The position numbers were made by a program, and so were the translations under genes. A stretch of DNA of 64,000 nucleotides from Lentinus brumalis (Eukaryota; Basidiomycota; Agaricomycetes; Polyporales; Polyporaceae). Positions 38,301 through 51,280 of the stretch are shown here, piece after piece. The notes below the pieces were generated by a model. That model searched no databases. It was not told the origin of the DNA and saw only the letters and a program-made list of their open reading frames with translations. The stretch's first letter is position 1. The number at the start of each line of letters is the position of its first letter. The DNA lies in NCBI GenBank assembly GCA_001792895.1, contig MARA01000041.1:1-64000 (forward strand), given 5' to 3'.

Positions 38301-41300
38301 GAGTCCTGCAAGACACGTCAACCCAAAGTCTGAAGACCGTACGGAAGTACCGTGCGGCGGCGCCGGGCGGGAGGTCTGCAGTCGGTCGAGTCGGCATACT
38401 GGCTGCGTGGAGGGTGAGCGTTCAGGCCGCGTGTGCAAGCGTGCGTCGAGCCGTCCGAGGCCTGCGCAAGCGTCCGAAGAGCGAGCGGTGCTGCTGGCCC
38501 CAGGCGAGATTGTGCGATCCGGGGTATCGAGTGCGGCGCCCTGTGGAGTCCGTCAACAGGAACAGCTGCACGACAAATGCAGGCACTTGCCTGCCGCTGT
38601 CTCTCGACGCGCAATGGTGTGCATCTTGTCCGGGGCCGCAGTGCAGCGCTCGAGGACCGTCCGCGAATCTCGAGTGCGCCGCCCAAGATCCCAGCGCGGG
38701 TATCGGGCAGATCCCTCCAGCTCCAGCTCCCCCTCCCCCTCCTCTCCCTCTGGCCTCCACTCCAGCACAGAGCGGCGACGAGGAGCAGGGGCAGCACGCC
38801 CGCGAATCCCCGTGGGGTATAGCTGCTAGCGCGTGTGCAGGCCCACTCCTCCCCAGGGTACAGCGTGTGTGCCGGCCCCTTTCTCGCCCTGTTATCGCCC
38901 GACGTCCGTTCGACGTCCGCTCCCCGCTGCGAGGCGCCGATCGGAGACACGAAATATATTCCAGAGAACACACAACCGCCTGCCGCGGTTGGGACATGGA
39001 GATCGAAAAGCCGTGTATTATTGGGAAGGCATGCTCAACGACGTAGTCCTCCGGTATGGTATGCACGAGCGGCGGCTTGTGGGTGAAGACGAAGACGCTG
39101 AGGAAATGCGAGTTCAGTAGATCGTCTCTAGCAATCGAGTGCGTGACATCACGCCTTGAAAATTCACAGAAAAAAATGTCGGTCCATACGCAGAGGACAC
39201 TCGCAAACCCCCGAGCGCCGCCGACATCAAGGGCCCCGTTCGAGAGTTCGCCACTCTATAGCTCATCGCCATGACCGCAGTCTCACGACGTCGGGCCAAG
39301 ACGCAGCAGGACGGGAGCCATCCCTCACGACTGGCATACGAACTGCCACCGTGTCAAAACTGTGCTTCACGGCTCTCCAAGGATTCCGAGAGCGCACGTA
39401 CGAGGCGAATGAGCTGCGCGACGTCCCCAAAGTACCGCATTGAGCACGAGCAGGGCAGCCGTTCCACGAGCGGACACGATGTCTATCTGTCTATCAGCCG
39501 ACGGCTACCACAACACGCATGCAGCGCGCTCCGACAACGGTCGCACTCGTGTGCCGGCCACCTCGGAGAGACATCGTCCCGCACCCACGGACACAGGCAC
39601 AATACGTGGCCGCTGCAATCGTAGGTTGTGCTCGAGGCGGTCCACGGTGCACGGGTTAGGTCTCAGCAGTCCGCACGCGCACTACCTCCGCTATAATGCA
39701 CAGGGACGGGCTGTCGAAAGCCTCGCCTCCGTCCGCAGTCGCGTATTGTCGCTCGAGCAAGCCCACTATCGAACCATGCCCCACGGAAGTATGTAGGAGA
39801 CGGCAGGACTCCGACAATCGACACGTATCACAGCTGCTGCATGCAGCATTCGCGCTCCTTGGCACGTCGCAGGCGACCCGAGCCTAGCATCAAGGGGTAG
39901 GCTGTTAATGCGGTTTGCACAGAAGTCAAGGAACGGGTCATGGGCAGCCAATGTAGACTCGGTTCTGTCATCCAACAGGCCTCCTCATAACCCGGTTCAA
40001 GGCTTGGCCAGCTCGGCACTTTGCATATCCATCATGAGCTGCTCCGGGACAACAGACCCGATGTTAAGGGAGTTCAGTGCCTCGACAGGTCACCGCGGGT
40101 CCTATCCGGAGACCCGACCTGTTCCAACGACATCCCTGCTACTGCGACTGGCCCGCATGCGGTAGGCACCGACCACGACAACAGGAGGCGAGTACACGAC
40201 CCGAAGTTGAGGACGTGAAGTAAGCAAGCTACGACTACGTCCACCGAGATTCGCGCACTATACTAGTACAAGGCAGTCGCGCTGAGAAGAGCACGGGAGG
40301 ATGGCCTATCCCTGTATGGCCTCCCTACTCCAATGCCCTCATCATGCGGCCTCCTGGAGGGTTACGACCAGACAACTGCCTGCCGGGACACCCAATGATA
40401 ATCGTTCGCGACTTCAAGGCGGACGCAGAGGACACACAACCGCCCGGCTACGCAACTATGGGACTCTCACATGACGCATAGCATGCTGTCGTCCCCCAGT
40501 CCCGCAGCCCGACACCTTGCAAGAACACGAAGAACACACAAGTGCGACTTACCATCCATGTTCGTGTTTCCCATCCGCGTGGACGTGCGAGACCACGGCG
40601 AGGATCTTCCTGCGCGGCACGGTCGGCTCGTGGTCGGACCCAGACCAGGTCTCCTTCTCGGCCTCGTCTGCGATCCTGGGGACAGAGCGCGCGTCGATGG
40701 CGACCTTGACGTCCTCCGTCGGGCGGGTAATCTCTTGCGCGATGTCGAACGCGTCCGACATGATGCGCGTCGTTTCGTGGAGGTCCCGCGACTCTCGTAT
40801 GGCGACTGTCAAGCTCTCGGGAGTCGCTGCCACCGGTCGACTACTTCGTCAGAGGGGTCCGCAGCAAGCTCGGGAAGTCAGAAGTAAGCCAGAAGCGTGG
40901 AAGGTCAGGAGAAGACGTCGTGGTCGGTGTGCTGCAGGCCTGCCCGCGCGCCGGCGTTTGGGGTCCCGAGGAGACGCGCCGGCAATTGCCAGGGATGGAT
41001 TTCCCACGCTTCCCCGCATAGGTCATCGGTGCGGTCGACACACGCACTACTCTGACTGTCGGCCTCTCGATCCCAGCTGTCCAGAGGCCGTGTCGAGGGG
41101 CGCGTCAACAGCTCCCATTGGCCCGCGTCGACGCCCTTCGTCTCTTCGCTGCGTGCAAGGTGCGTCTCGTCTGCCCCGGTCCTACAGAGACGAGTGCCAT
41201 CTCCCGTATTGCGCCGCGTTCTCTGCTCGCAAATGGCAACGCTCCTGCCCGACGCAGCCAAGCCAGCCCCGTCGCGCCATGGTAAGCATGCATATAGCCC

Positions 41301-43743
41301 GTCTCGCTCACACTTGGCTGCGTGCAGCTGTCGACGCGCAAGAGCTACAGCACGGTTTACTGACCGCGTCGGACCACTAGTACTGACGGACCCGTATAGA
41401 CAGTTGCGCACGGTACACGCAAACAGTCCTCAAACTACGCGTCTCATACCCCCGCCGTCTGCGCCGCCTTCTTCTCCCGGCCAAGCATGAATCTCCCACC
41501 CGTCCCCGCCGGTCTCACACCTGCCCTCCTCTCCCGGTCCCTTCCTCGATCTCATCATACATCGCACGCCCATCTAGCGAATGCAGACGTCAGCTGTCAA
41601 GCACTCCCCGCATGTCACGCAGAGCGTACCGGCCTCTGCATACACCAGACCGCGTCGTTCGCCGAGCGAGGCGCTACCCACAGTACGTCAGTGCGAATTC
41701 ACACCCAACGTGCAGAATTCACGCCTTTGCTCGCACGCACGCACAGTCCAGGTCCGCGGTGTCTGCAAACGAAAACACGGCACACGCTCAGCAAGCAACT
41801 GCACGCAGATGCGAAGGACGTACCTCGGAGGCAGCGATGCCCGCGTCGGGCAGCAGCAAGGAGGTGAGTGCGGAGGTGAGTGCACGAGCTGAAGGCTGGG
41901 CGAGGGTGGTCCGCGAGGAGGTGGTACAAGACCGCCCACCAGGGCTGGGGAAGACAGGTGAGCGAGGTCAGGCGGGGAGCAGTGCGTGCTCCAGCCGGTC
42001 TTTATCGACGTCCAACCTCGCGCAAACATGGCACGCGTGGCCGTCCTCGCACGGCGCACGTCATCCACGCAGGTGCTCGCCTCCGTGTTCGCCGTCCCCC
42101 AGCGCTACGAACACCGCGTCGCGGTCTGCAACTCGGGACGGCGACGTACATACTCACGGGTACTCTCGCAGCACGCGTACGGCCGTCGAGCGCGGTCCTC
42201 TGCGTCAGCCTCCTGCGTGCGCGCATCCGACCATCGACTGTGGGGAACGTTCACGAGGACGAGCAGCTGCGCACCCTCAATGAGTCAATCTCCAGGGACG
42301 ACGGTCCTGCGCGGTCAGCACCCCGCAAGGTGCGTCTTCTCGCCAGCTCTCGTCGCCGTGCCGGGGATGGGAGATGGGAGACTCAGCCTGCGAGTCCGCT
42401 GCGGCGACCGAGCCTGCAGTATCGAGCGAGCATCGCTGTCGCGCAGCTCGGACTGCGCTGCGATGCGGTACGTCCAGGACCGGCCGGAGAACTTCGAAGA
42501 CGACTGGCATGGCGTCGGCAGGGACAGATCCCGCCGTCGGCGGTGGTCGCGTCGACCCCCGCTTCCTGAATCCTGATCCTGACCGTCGCTCCTCGATGCT
42601 GGGCGGGGTTTACTTGTCGGATCCGGGCGACTCCCGGGACGCTGGCAGCTGCCTGGAAGCCGCACGCGGCACTCCGCCGTGTAACGTACGAGTACAGCTG
42701 GGCGACTCGGATTCGCGGCCAGCACTGAGCAGTGGACCAGACGTCGTGGGTGCCGTCACGGTACACGGTGATGCAGCACGCAGCACATGTTCGATCGCCG
42801 CGAGTGCACGCCGCGCCGGGACCGGGACGACCTCTGCTCGCAACAAGAGACTCAGAGAGGCCCGGAGAGCGTCCGGAGTCCAGAGTCCAGACGGCGTCGA
42901 TTGCCAAGGTTGACGTCTGCGAGGGATCACTGCATGTTGGCCGACCCTGAGGCTCGAGGCTCGAGGTACTCGCATACAGCAACAGAGCCTTGACGGTGTT
43001 ACTGTAGCTACCGGGTGTGCCGTGACGTGCGTGCGATCCGCGTAGGTACTCTGTATCCGAGTCTTCGCCCGCAATGACATGCTGTGACGCCCGAATATTC
43101 CCTTTGTGCGAGAGTTCAGGTTGTTATCGGCAGCGCGGGCTCGTGGCTTCGTTTGGAAGGTTTCATGCCTTGCGAGCTTGTGAGGCACACTCGCGCTGTG
43201 TGCCATGCGACATGGCAGAGAGGACTCGCCGAAGTTGTGCTCGTAGGTAGCCTTCTCGCGAGGTTCAGTCTGGCCCGGGAGATTGAGCAGACGCAGTGCG
43301 GCGCATCGCGCCAGTGCGTTTGGACCGTGGCCATCCGGGCGGCAGCAACGTCCGCTTTGACACCGGATCGTGTGGAGACCGTAGTAGGTTCCGGGATTAG
43401 TACATACTACAAGGTGCGAGCTCAACCTGCAGACCACTGGGACGAGGACCAAGACGGGACATCCTGGTCTGTCTTCAATGTACATACCAGTTCATATATT
43501 CTGAGGCTCTCCCGGGTGAAACAGCTACCGCTGCGGCGCAAATGAAGATGCACTCGTCCACTTCTTGGGTGCTGGCCTGGTGCTGGAGCCTGCGCCGTGC
43601 GAATCGCCTCCGAGTCGGACATGAAGGCCGTATTTCGGGACGACCTGACGTCGGAATGCAGTCTTGCAGAGCTCCCTGTTTCCTTACTCTGACCCAGACG
43701 GCTGCAGCACGAGGTGAGCAAGCAGCGCAGCAGCAGTCTGACG

Positions 43744-44531
43744 TAGTGATGTGCAGAGCCCGGCTCGGCTCAAAAGCCGCGGCTACGGCTCGGCTTCGAG
43801 AGCTACGGCCTGACGATACCTCAGGCCGAGCTCTCCAAGACGGCTCGGGCTCAGCTCGAGCTCGGCTCGGCCTGAGCCGGAGCCCACAGGTGGCAGCGGG
43901 CGCTCTTTCCCGGCCACCCTCGTGCGCTGCCAGAGCACAAAAACCCGCAACGAGACGCGTAGGTGGACGCGTTTCGTCACTCTCCACCTCTGCCCTGCCC
44001 TCCCGGGGTGCTCAACATGAGGAAGAGCGAGGAGACGCGTCCTCGGACGTATCTCCCGTCGCTCGAAACTCACAGATTCAATGAGGCTCTGCAAAGAGAC
44101 GCGTCCAACGGCGCGTCTCGTTGACCTCCGTTTCTGCCCCGCCCTCCAGCGCTGCAAGAGCGTGAAGAACTGCGACCAGACGCGTCGAATGACGCGTCTC
44201 ATCGCCATCGTCCTCTGTCCCAGGCCTGGACATGCGCTCAGTCCCGGGAGATTGATAGAGCGGGCCCCAAAGGGTGTTCCTGTAGAAGAAGATGTGAGTA
44301 TCCTTGAGGAGACGACTGTTTACTCACTCGAAATCAGTCGCAGATCTCAGTCATCGCTCACCCTACACCAGCGCCTTCAAGCCCGAGCTTGAGAGCCCGG
44401 CTCGAGCTCACAGTGGTCGTGAGCCGAGCCGTCAGGCTCTCCAGGCCGCCTCGAAAGCTCGGCTCGGCTCGGCCTCAAGACGGCCGGCTTGGGGAGCCTG
44501 ACGGCTCGAGGCCGGGCTCGTCACATCACTA
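43744..44531. mobile_element. Non-autonomous hAT element in U5
   Basis: Same 788-base element, with the GTCTGACG duplication at 43736-43743 and 44532-44539. By eye its inner sequence is the same as in U3 and U4. Confidence 0.92.
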
Positions 44532-44577
44532 GTCTGACGGTATCGCTAATTGTGCACAGTACCCCACAGTCCACAGG

Positions 44578-45098
44578 ATGAACTACGACCAGCGCGTGGC
44601 ATGGATTCGCGCTAGACTCTGCAGGATCATCACAAGACGTCTGCGTGCGTGTGCTTCGAGCCGCCGCGGTGCGGTTTCCCACTGGCAGATCCAACTGACC
44701 TTCCTGCAGGCGAGACCACTGGGAACACCGCAGCCCAGATGCACTACAAGACATACTGGCCGCACATCGTCCAGAAGTACGGCATCGTCGTCGACCGCTG
44801 GCCGGTCGAACTCATCCCGTTCGGCGAGCCCAGCAGCGTATCCGGCCGCCTCGCCCTCCTCGAGCTCCTCTGGATCCGGTGGAAACGCCGTACGACGCGC
44901 TTCCGGCGCGCAACCGCCGCGGAGATGGCCGCGTTCGAAGCAGCAGGCTTGTTCGACAAGCCGGCGCGCAAGAGATGGTCCGACTACGACGTCGCGAGAG
45001 GACGGCGGCGCGACCCTGCTACTCGGTCGAAGAAGTTGAGGATGCGGGTCATCAAGACCCCTGCTGTCGTCCCAGAGGGCGCTGACGACTCGGAGTAG
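44578..45098 (+). CDS. 151-residue protein of a mushroom-specific family (U5)
   Basis: Exons 44578-44644 and 44710-45098, open and in frame, as in U3 and U4. The three copies look the same at protein level, which could reflect recent duplication without any selection. Function unknown. Confidence 0.55.
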
Positions 45099-48000
45099 AG
45101 GATCTCCTATAGTATTGTCAAGTACATAGTACAGTACATGTGTACATAGAGTGTCCGCCCGATGGGTGGACTCCCGGACGAGTACTCAGGGTACATACCT
45201 ATTACCAATATCATCTCAGGCCCGGGACTCATACCCCCGCGGCGCGCCGTTCGCGAGAGTGCATGACTGGAAGCAGGCTTGGGAATTGCGAGACGGCTGT
45301 ACGGCAGCGGTCCGGGACTTGTTCTTGAGGCTGTAGGCAAGAATGTATCGCGAGGCGGTCGGGCCAAGTTACAAGTACAACAGCTACAGAGCTCGTGAAG
45401 GCGGACCCCGGCCGCGTGCCAGACACTTGAACAGCGGAACAGGTACAGTTGCATCTGCATGGGCTGTTGGTGCGTGAGGAATGGTGCGGCGATGTCGGCA
45501 GGGGCATGCGAGTACGAAGGACGTAATACACCATGAGGAGCTTGAACCGTGGCCTCCGGATGAGCATGTCCGTAACAATCCAGCCTGGCGAGCACGAACC
45601 ACTCCTTCAGACTATTCTCCCGTACCCTGGATGCAGGTGGAGCTGCTGCAGACGACGAAGTGTCTGCTATTCAGCTCTTCTCTGGTTGCTCTGGTGTACT
45701 ACTAGTACCTACCAGAATGATAGTCGCTGTGTCGAGCTTCAGCGTGCAGAGAATGTACCACATTGAACGGACCGAGTTGCGCATGAGATCGGTGCAGGGC
45801 ACATCTGGCGCCGCGTGAGAGATCCAGCGGCCCCTGCGCCGGGATGCTTGACGGCGGGCTGCAGATCGAGGTCAGAGACCGTGAGACGGAGCAACGGGTG
45901 TCGTGCAAGAGCCTTCCGGCCAGAGAGAGACTTCAACGTGTGCTTACCTGTGCGCACGGCTATACACAGTCTTGCATTGTGCGCGTCTCGATCCCCAGCG
46001 TAAGTATCAACCCGGGCCACGGCATTGACGTCGCCTCTGGATCCGTGCGGAGGTATTGTAGGTAGTGTTCCGAAGAGGACCGTTGCTGGCGAGCCAATGA
46101 CTGAGCAGCTACACACCATCATGCTCAGCAATAGTCCTCCATTCTACCTCTCCCATGCCATGCGTCTTGACCGTTGAACCTGACGTGTGGCTTCAAGGAC
46201 TGCAGTGCGAGCTTGTCTGGAGATTATTGCGGAGAAGGGATCTGTATGAAGGTCCTGATCACTTGCCTTCTGAGATAGCGCATGCGGGAGCCGGTCGCCA
46301 TCAGAACACCACAAAGGCAACGTCCATGACAGGTCAGCCCGCCTCGGGAGTCCGCGTCCGATGCGAGAAACCACTGACGGTAGACTACACATGGTAGGCT
46401 CTGCCTGTACCGTTGCGGCGGGAGTTCGCTCAATGCAAAGCTGCTAAGCGGAGTGGGTGAATAGTTTCGAGGTATATCGCAACAGACTGGGTACGGGCTG
46501 TGCGCATCGAGTAGCATGTGCCCGAAACCTCGTGGATGTTGCCGCAGTAATGTCCCGGACGGGCCTTCCCGGGTACGCGTCTCGACACCGGTTGAGACCC
46601 GTCAGGACACAGATCGGGTGGCGGCTCGACCGTTGTAAGCAGGCTCTGTGAACACGTCAGTCTGAGCCGCGGACCGTGATCCTGGCAGCGCCTTGCGCTT
46701 CCTCCCGAGCCTCTGTTGTCTACATATGTCCAGGAACTGGTGCAGCACAATCCCAGAACACGGCCTTGATCAACGAGAGACATACCGGAGAGCGTGCGCT
46801 GTTGCGCTGCTTCTGGATCATCCCAGAGACGGGTGTCGGCTCGAGGAATGGCTGACACACAGCCGGTGTCGACGGAGAGCCATCGTAGTTTGCCCACCAG
46901 TCTCAGGGCTGCACGTCCAGCTAAAGATGGAGGAAAGTACGTACCTTCAAAGATCATGCTGCTGCAATACCATCCTCAGGATGTGGTGCTCGAAGCCTAC
47001 AAGTTCGTCCTGACAAACCTCTCGCGCTGCCAGTGCCCCGTGCATCTCGTTGTGTCCTGAGAGCGCGGCAACGTAGAAAGCGTCCAGATGGCTGAAAGAG
47101 AGCGGCCGAGCAACGCGGCGCAGGGACGGAATGGCCGGCCGGATTGTAGCGGTCTGCAAGCGAGAACTTCTTCAATCACGATGCTCACCGAGTCCTTCTC
47201 TTCCGGGAGCCGTGCAGACTCGGAGCGACCGTCTCATGACCCGTTCGCTGCGTGGAGGACGCTGAGGACGGCTTCTCGATGTGTATATTCGCACTGAATG
47301 CAGGAGCAGGGCGTTCTGCTCCGCCGTCAGGTGCACGACGGTTGGTTCCCGAGCTCACGGACAGGCAGTGTGGAGGAGAGTGCGAAACTCCGTCTCCATG
47401 ACGCATACGCGTGTGAAGCGAGCTGTCCGAGTCCGCTGTCGACGGTCGTGTGCAGGCATGGCTCAGCGGCGATAGTGAGCGAACCGAGCACGCCCGAGAG
47501 TGTCCGGCATCCTAGCCGATGCGTCAGCCAGATGGCAGGGCATCGAGCCCGAGTAGACGCACCAGATATCGCATCACAGCACCCTGAGGGTTCCCAGCGA
47601 CGAAGGATATCGGCGAGACCGCGCCGGAGGTGTTCAGTACGGCGATGCTCCTGCCACGCGTTGTCAGTGATTGCGTAGGCGTGTGCAGGCGAGCCAGCGC
47701 GTTGCGAACCTTCGCGGACTCTCGATTGACGTCTGCGCCCGATGAATACGTGCCACCGCAGCCTGTTCGGAACAACTGTCCGTCCTCCAGGTATGTTGCT
47801 GAACGACGCAAGACACCTATGCCGGGTGCCGGGTGCCGGGCGCCGCAGCGAGGTAGACGCAGCTCGAGATGAGAGTCGACCAGGCGGAAAGCGGAGGGGT
47901 TCGATCTGCGTGCGTGACGCCGTCCGAATATCGAGCCGCTGGAGTGTCTGTGCGAGCGGGTTCGTCAGCCACCCATTGTCCGAACAAGCTGAGTGGGCTG

Positions 48001-50348
48001 CTCGCGGCTGGCCCCGTGCGAGCTCTCCCAGGCACTGCAAGATGCCGCGGCGGAGACGGCCTCTGCTGGTATGTCCGCCATGCCGGCGCCCCTGGGAATT
48101 GGAGCGTCAACGAAAGAGTCCTGCAAGACACGTCAACCCAAAGTCTGAAGACCGTACGGAAGTATTGTGCGCGGCGCCGGGCGGGAGGTCTGCAGTCGGT
48201 CGAGTCGGCATACTGGCTGCGTGGAGGGTGAGCGTTCAGGCCGCGTGTGCAAGCATGCGTCGAGCCGTCCGAGGCCTGCGCAAGCATCCGAAGAGCGGGC
48301 GCGAGATTGTGCGATCCCGGGTATCGAGTGCGGCGCCTTGTGGAGTCCGTCAACAGGAACAGCTGCACGACAAATGCAGGCACTTGCCTTCCGCTGTCTC
48401 TCGACGCGCAACGGTGTGCATCTTGTCCGGGGCCGCAGTGCAGCGCTCGAGGACCGTGCGCGAATCTCGAGTGCGCCGCCCGAGATCCCAGCGCGGGTAT
48501 CGGGCAGATCCCTCCAGCTCCCTCCCCCTCCTCTCCCTCTGGCTCCCACTCCGCACAGAGCGGCGACGAGGAGCAGGGGCAGCACGCCCGCGAATCCCCG
48601 TGGGGTATAGCTGCTAGCGCGTGTGCAGGCCCACTCCTCCCCAGGGGTACAGCGTGTGTGCCGGCCCCTTTCTCGCCCTGTTATCGCCCGACGTCCGTTC
48701 GACGTCCGCTCCCCGCTGCGAGGCGCCGATCGGAGAGACGAAATATATTCCAGAGAACACACAACCGCCTGCCGCGGTTGGGACATGGAGATCGAAAAGC
48801 CGTGTATTATTGGGAAGGCATGCTCAACGACGTAGTCCTCCGGTATGGTATGCACCAACGGCGGCTTGTGGGTGAAGACGAAGACGCTGAGGAAATGCGA
48901 GTTCAGTAGACCGTCTCTAGCAATCGAGTGCGTGACATCACGCCTAGGAGATCTGAAGAAAAAAATGTCGGTCCATACGCAGAGAACACTCGCAGACCCC
49001 CGAGCGCCGCCGACATCAAGGGCACCGGTCAGAGGGTCGCCACTCTATAGCTCATCGCCATGACCGCAGTCTCACGACGTCGGGCCAAGACGCAGCAGGA
49101 CGAGTGTCGTCCCCAACGACTGGCATATGAACCGCCACCGTGTCAAAACTGTGCTTCACGGCCCTCCAACGATTCCGAGAGCGCACATACGAGCCTAACG
49201 AGCTACGCGACGTCCCAAAAGTACCGCATTGAGCACGAGCAGGGCAGCCGTTCCACGAGCGGACACGATGTCTATCTGTCTATCAGCCGACGGCTACCAC
49301 AACACGCATGCAGCGCGCTCCGACAACGGTCGCACTCGTATGCCGGCCACCTCGGAGAGACATCGTCCCGCACCCACGGGCACAGGCACAAGACGTGGCC
49401 GCTGCAATCGTAGGTTGTACTCGAGGCGGTCCACGGTGCACGGGTTAGGTCTCAGCAGTCCGCACGCGCACTACCTCCGCTATAATGCACAGGGACGGGC
49501 TGTTGGAAAGCCTCGCCTCCGTCCGCAGTCGCGTATTGTCGCCCGGGCGAACCACCACTATCGAACCATGCCCCACGGAAGTATGTAGGAGACGGCAGGA
49601 CTCCGACGATCGACACGTATCACACCCACAGCCACATGCAGCATTCGCGCTCCTTGGCACGTCGCAGGCGACCCGAGCCTAGCATCAAGGGGCAGGCTGT
49701 TAATGCGGTTTGCACAGAAGTCAAGGAACGGGTCATGGGCAGCCAATGAAGACTCGGTCCTGTCATCCAACAGGCCTCCTCATAACCCGATTCAAGGCTT
49801 GGCTAGCTCGGCACTTTGCACATCCATCATGAGCTGCTACCGGGACAACGAACCCGATGTTAAGGGAGTTCAGTGCCCCGGCAGGTCACCGCGGGTCCTA
49901 TCCGGAGACCCGTCCTGTTCCAACGACATCCCTGCTACTGCGACTGGCCTGCATGCGGTAGGCACCGACCACGACAACAGGAGGCGAGTACACGACCCGA
50001 AGTTGAGGACGTAAAGTAAGCAAGCTACGACTACGTCCACCGAAATTCGCGCACTATACTAGTACAAGGCAGTGGCGCTGAGAAGAGCACGGGAGGATGA
50101 CCTATCCCTGTATGGCCTCCCTACTCCAATGCCCTCATCATGCGGCCTCCTGGAGGGTTACGACCAGACAACTGCCTGCCGGGACACCCGATGATAATCG
50201 TTCGCGACTTCGAGGCGGACGCAGAGGACACACAACCGCCCGGCTACGCAACTATGGGACTCTCACATGACGCATAGCATGCTGTCGTCCCCCAGTCCCG
50301 CAGCCCGACATCTTGCAAGAACACGAAGAACACACAAGTACGACTCAC

Positions 50349-50608
50349 CATCCATGTTCGTGTTTCCCATCCGCGTGGACGTGCGAGACCACGGCGAGGA
50401 TCTTCCTGCGCGGCACGGTCGGCTCGTGGTCGGACCCAGACCAGGTCTCCTTCTCGGCCTCGTCTGCGATTCTGGGGACAGAGCGCGCGTCGATGGCGAC
50501 CTTGACGTCCTCCGTCGGGCGGGTAATCTCTTGCGCGATGTCGAACGCGTCCGACATGATGCGCGTCGTTTCGTGGAGGTTCCACGACTCTCGTATAGCG
50601 ACCGTCAA
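50349..50608 (-). pseudogene. Minus-strand coding block at unit right end (U5)
   Basis: The minus strand has clear fungal codon bias over about 85 codons (RESWNLHETTRIMSDAFDIA ... VPRRKILAVVSHVHADG), ending at a GTGAGT donor. The opposite frame is Arg/Gly/Val-rich, as expected of a shadow. Copies are at 12031-12294, 21050-21313, 30799-31083 and 40549-40833. Just upstream is ELAAEHSDEVADRWQRLYRA in U1, one frame off. I do not recognise the protein. With the 50862 exon it may be the 5' part of one gene. Confidence 0.45.
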
Positions 50609-50767
50609 GCTCTATACAGTCGCTGCCACCGGTCGACTACTTCGTCAGAGGATTCCGCAGCAAGCTCGGGAAGTCAGAAGTAAGCCAGAGGCGTAGAAGT
50701 TCAGGAGAAGACGTCGAGGACGGTGTGCTGCAGGTCTATACAGGTCTATACTCGCGGTGTTTGGGGT

Positions 50768-50862
50768 CCCGAGGAGACGCGACGGCAATTGCCAGGGATG
50801 GACTTCCCACGCTTCCCCGCATAGGTCATCGGTACGGTCGACATGACCTCGTCGGGCTCCAT
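50768..50862 (-). pseudogene. Putative first exon of the minus-strand block (U5)
   Basis: ATG at 50862 in a good context (AGCAGATGG), then MEPDEVMSTVPMTYAGKRGK with biased codons, running to about 50768. Homology among units ends inside this exon. In U1-U4 the codons next to the ATG are changed and the next unit starts some 35 bases further on. U5 alone keeps the native upstream sequence. Confidence 0.4.
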
Positions 50863-50868
50863 CTGCTG

Positions 50869-51280
50869 CCGTACAAACCCCGTAAGTACATACAGGTCAT
50901 CGAAACAAAAGCCGTCGAAGATGCACGAGGAAGATGCAACAGCAGACAAGGGAAGAACAGACAAAACAAGCAGACTATGTTGTCGTGTCACTGAATAGAA
51001 TTGGAACGGGACTAGAACGGGCGGGAACCTCTGCGAACCTCTGCGCGCGGAGGCTGGTGTGCGTCGAAGCTCCCAGAACGCGGGTCGAGCTCCTCGGAGT
51101 CCCTCCCTCTGGCGACGGTCACGCGAGCGAGGGTTCATCGTGGCGCAGCACTCCTATATAACCCCCACCTGCGCCCCAGCCTCTCTCATCGCACACCATC
51201 ATCACCGTCGCTCTCGTCGCACTTCCCCTCGCACACACAACCCACCCACCCGTTCTTCTTCTAACGTCCCTTCGCCCATC
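50869..51280. promoter_or_regulatory. Intergenic flank of the HABP4-like gene
   Basis: Separates the divergent minus-strand block and the HABP4-like gene. A TATA box (TATATAA) lies at 51155-51161, 120 bases before the ATG at 51281, followed by a long C/T-rich leader. No other gene seen. Confidence 0.6.

Larger units (their letters stand above)
31322..41073. repeat. Array unit U4 (9.75 kb), chimeric
   Basis: Left part matches U5 (for example CCCGCGTCGACG after the start landmark, where U1-U3 have CCCGCCTCGACG). Right part matches U3, including both shared deletions (near 37622 and 38284). This is the pattern of a unit made by unequal crossover. Confidence 0.9.
3696..50868. repeat. Five-unit tandem array of 9-9.8 kb units
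   Basis: The landmark CAGCTGTCCAGAGGCC recurs at 3696, 12560, 21584, 31322 and 41074. A second landmark, ATGTTCGTGTTTCCCATCC, recurs at 12040, 21059, 30808, 40558 and 50354. All units face the same way and are colinear, so this is a head-to-tail array about 47 kb long. The first landmark is missing after 50868, where unique sequence begins. No rRNA sequence was recognised, so this is not an rDNA cluster. Units differ by scattered substitutions, many short insertions and deletions, and a 788-base mobile element in U3-U5. Confidence 0.95.
41074..50868. repeat. Array unit U5 (9.8 kb), right end of array
   Basis: Left and middle parts match U4 to about 47.2 kb. From there it diverges, keeps the two stretches lost in U3 and U4 (near 47393 and 48080), and resembles U1/U2 more. 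Only this unit runs on into unique sequence on the right, so the minus-strand block at its right end is the only copy next to its native upstream flank. Confidence 0.9.

Noticed and set aside
3696..50868. rDNA array
   Set aside because: The unit length fits a fungal rDNA repeat, but no 18S, 5.8S or 28S sequence is recognisable and codon-like bias is present.
19..50868. Centromere because of Ndc10-like gene and tandem array
   Set aside because: The Ndc10 link is shared ancestry of Crypton recombinases. Nothing here shows centromere function, and the sequence is GC-rich and gene-like.
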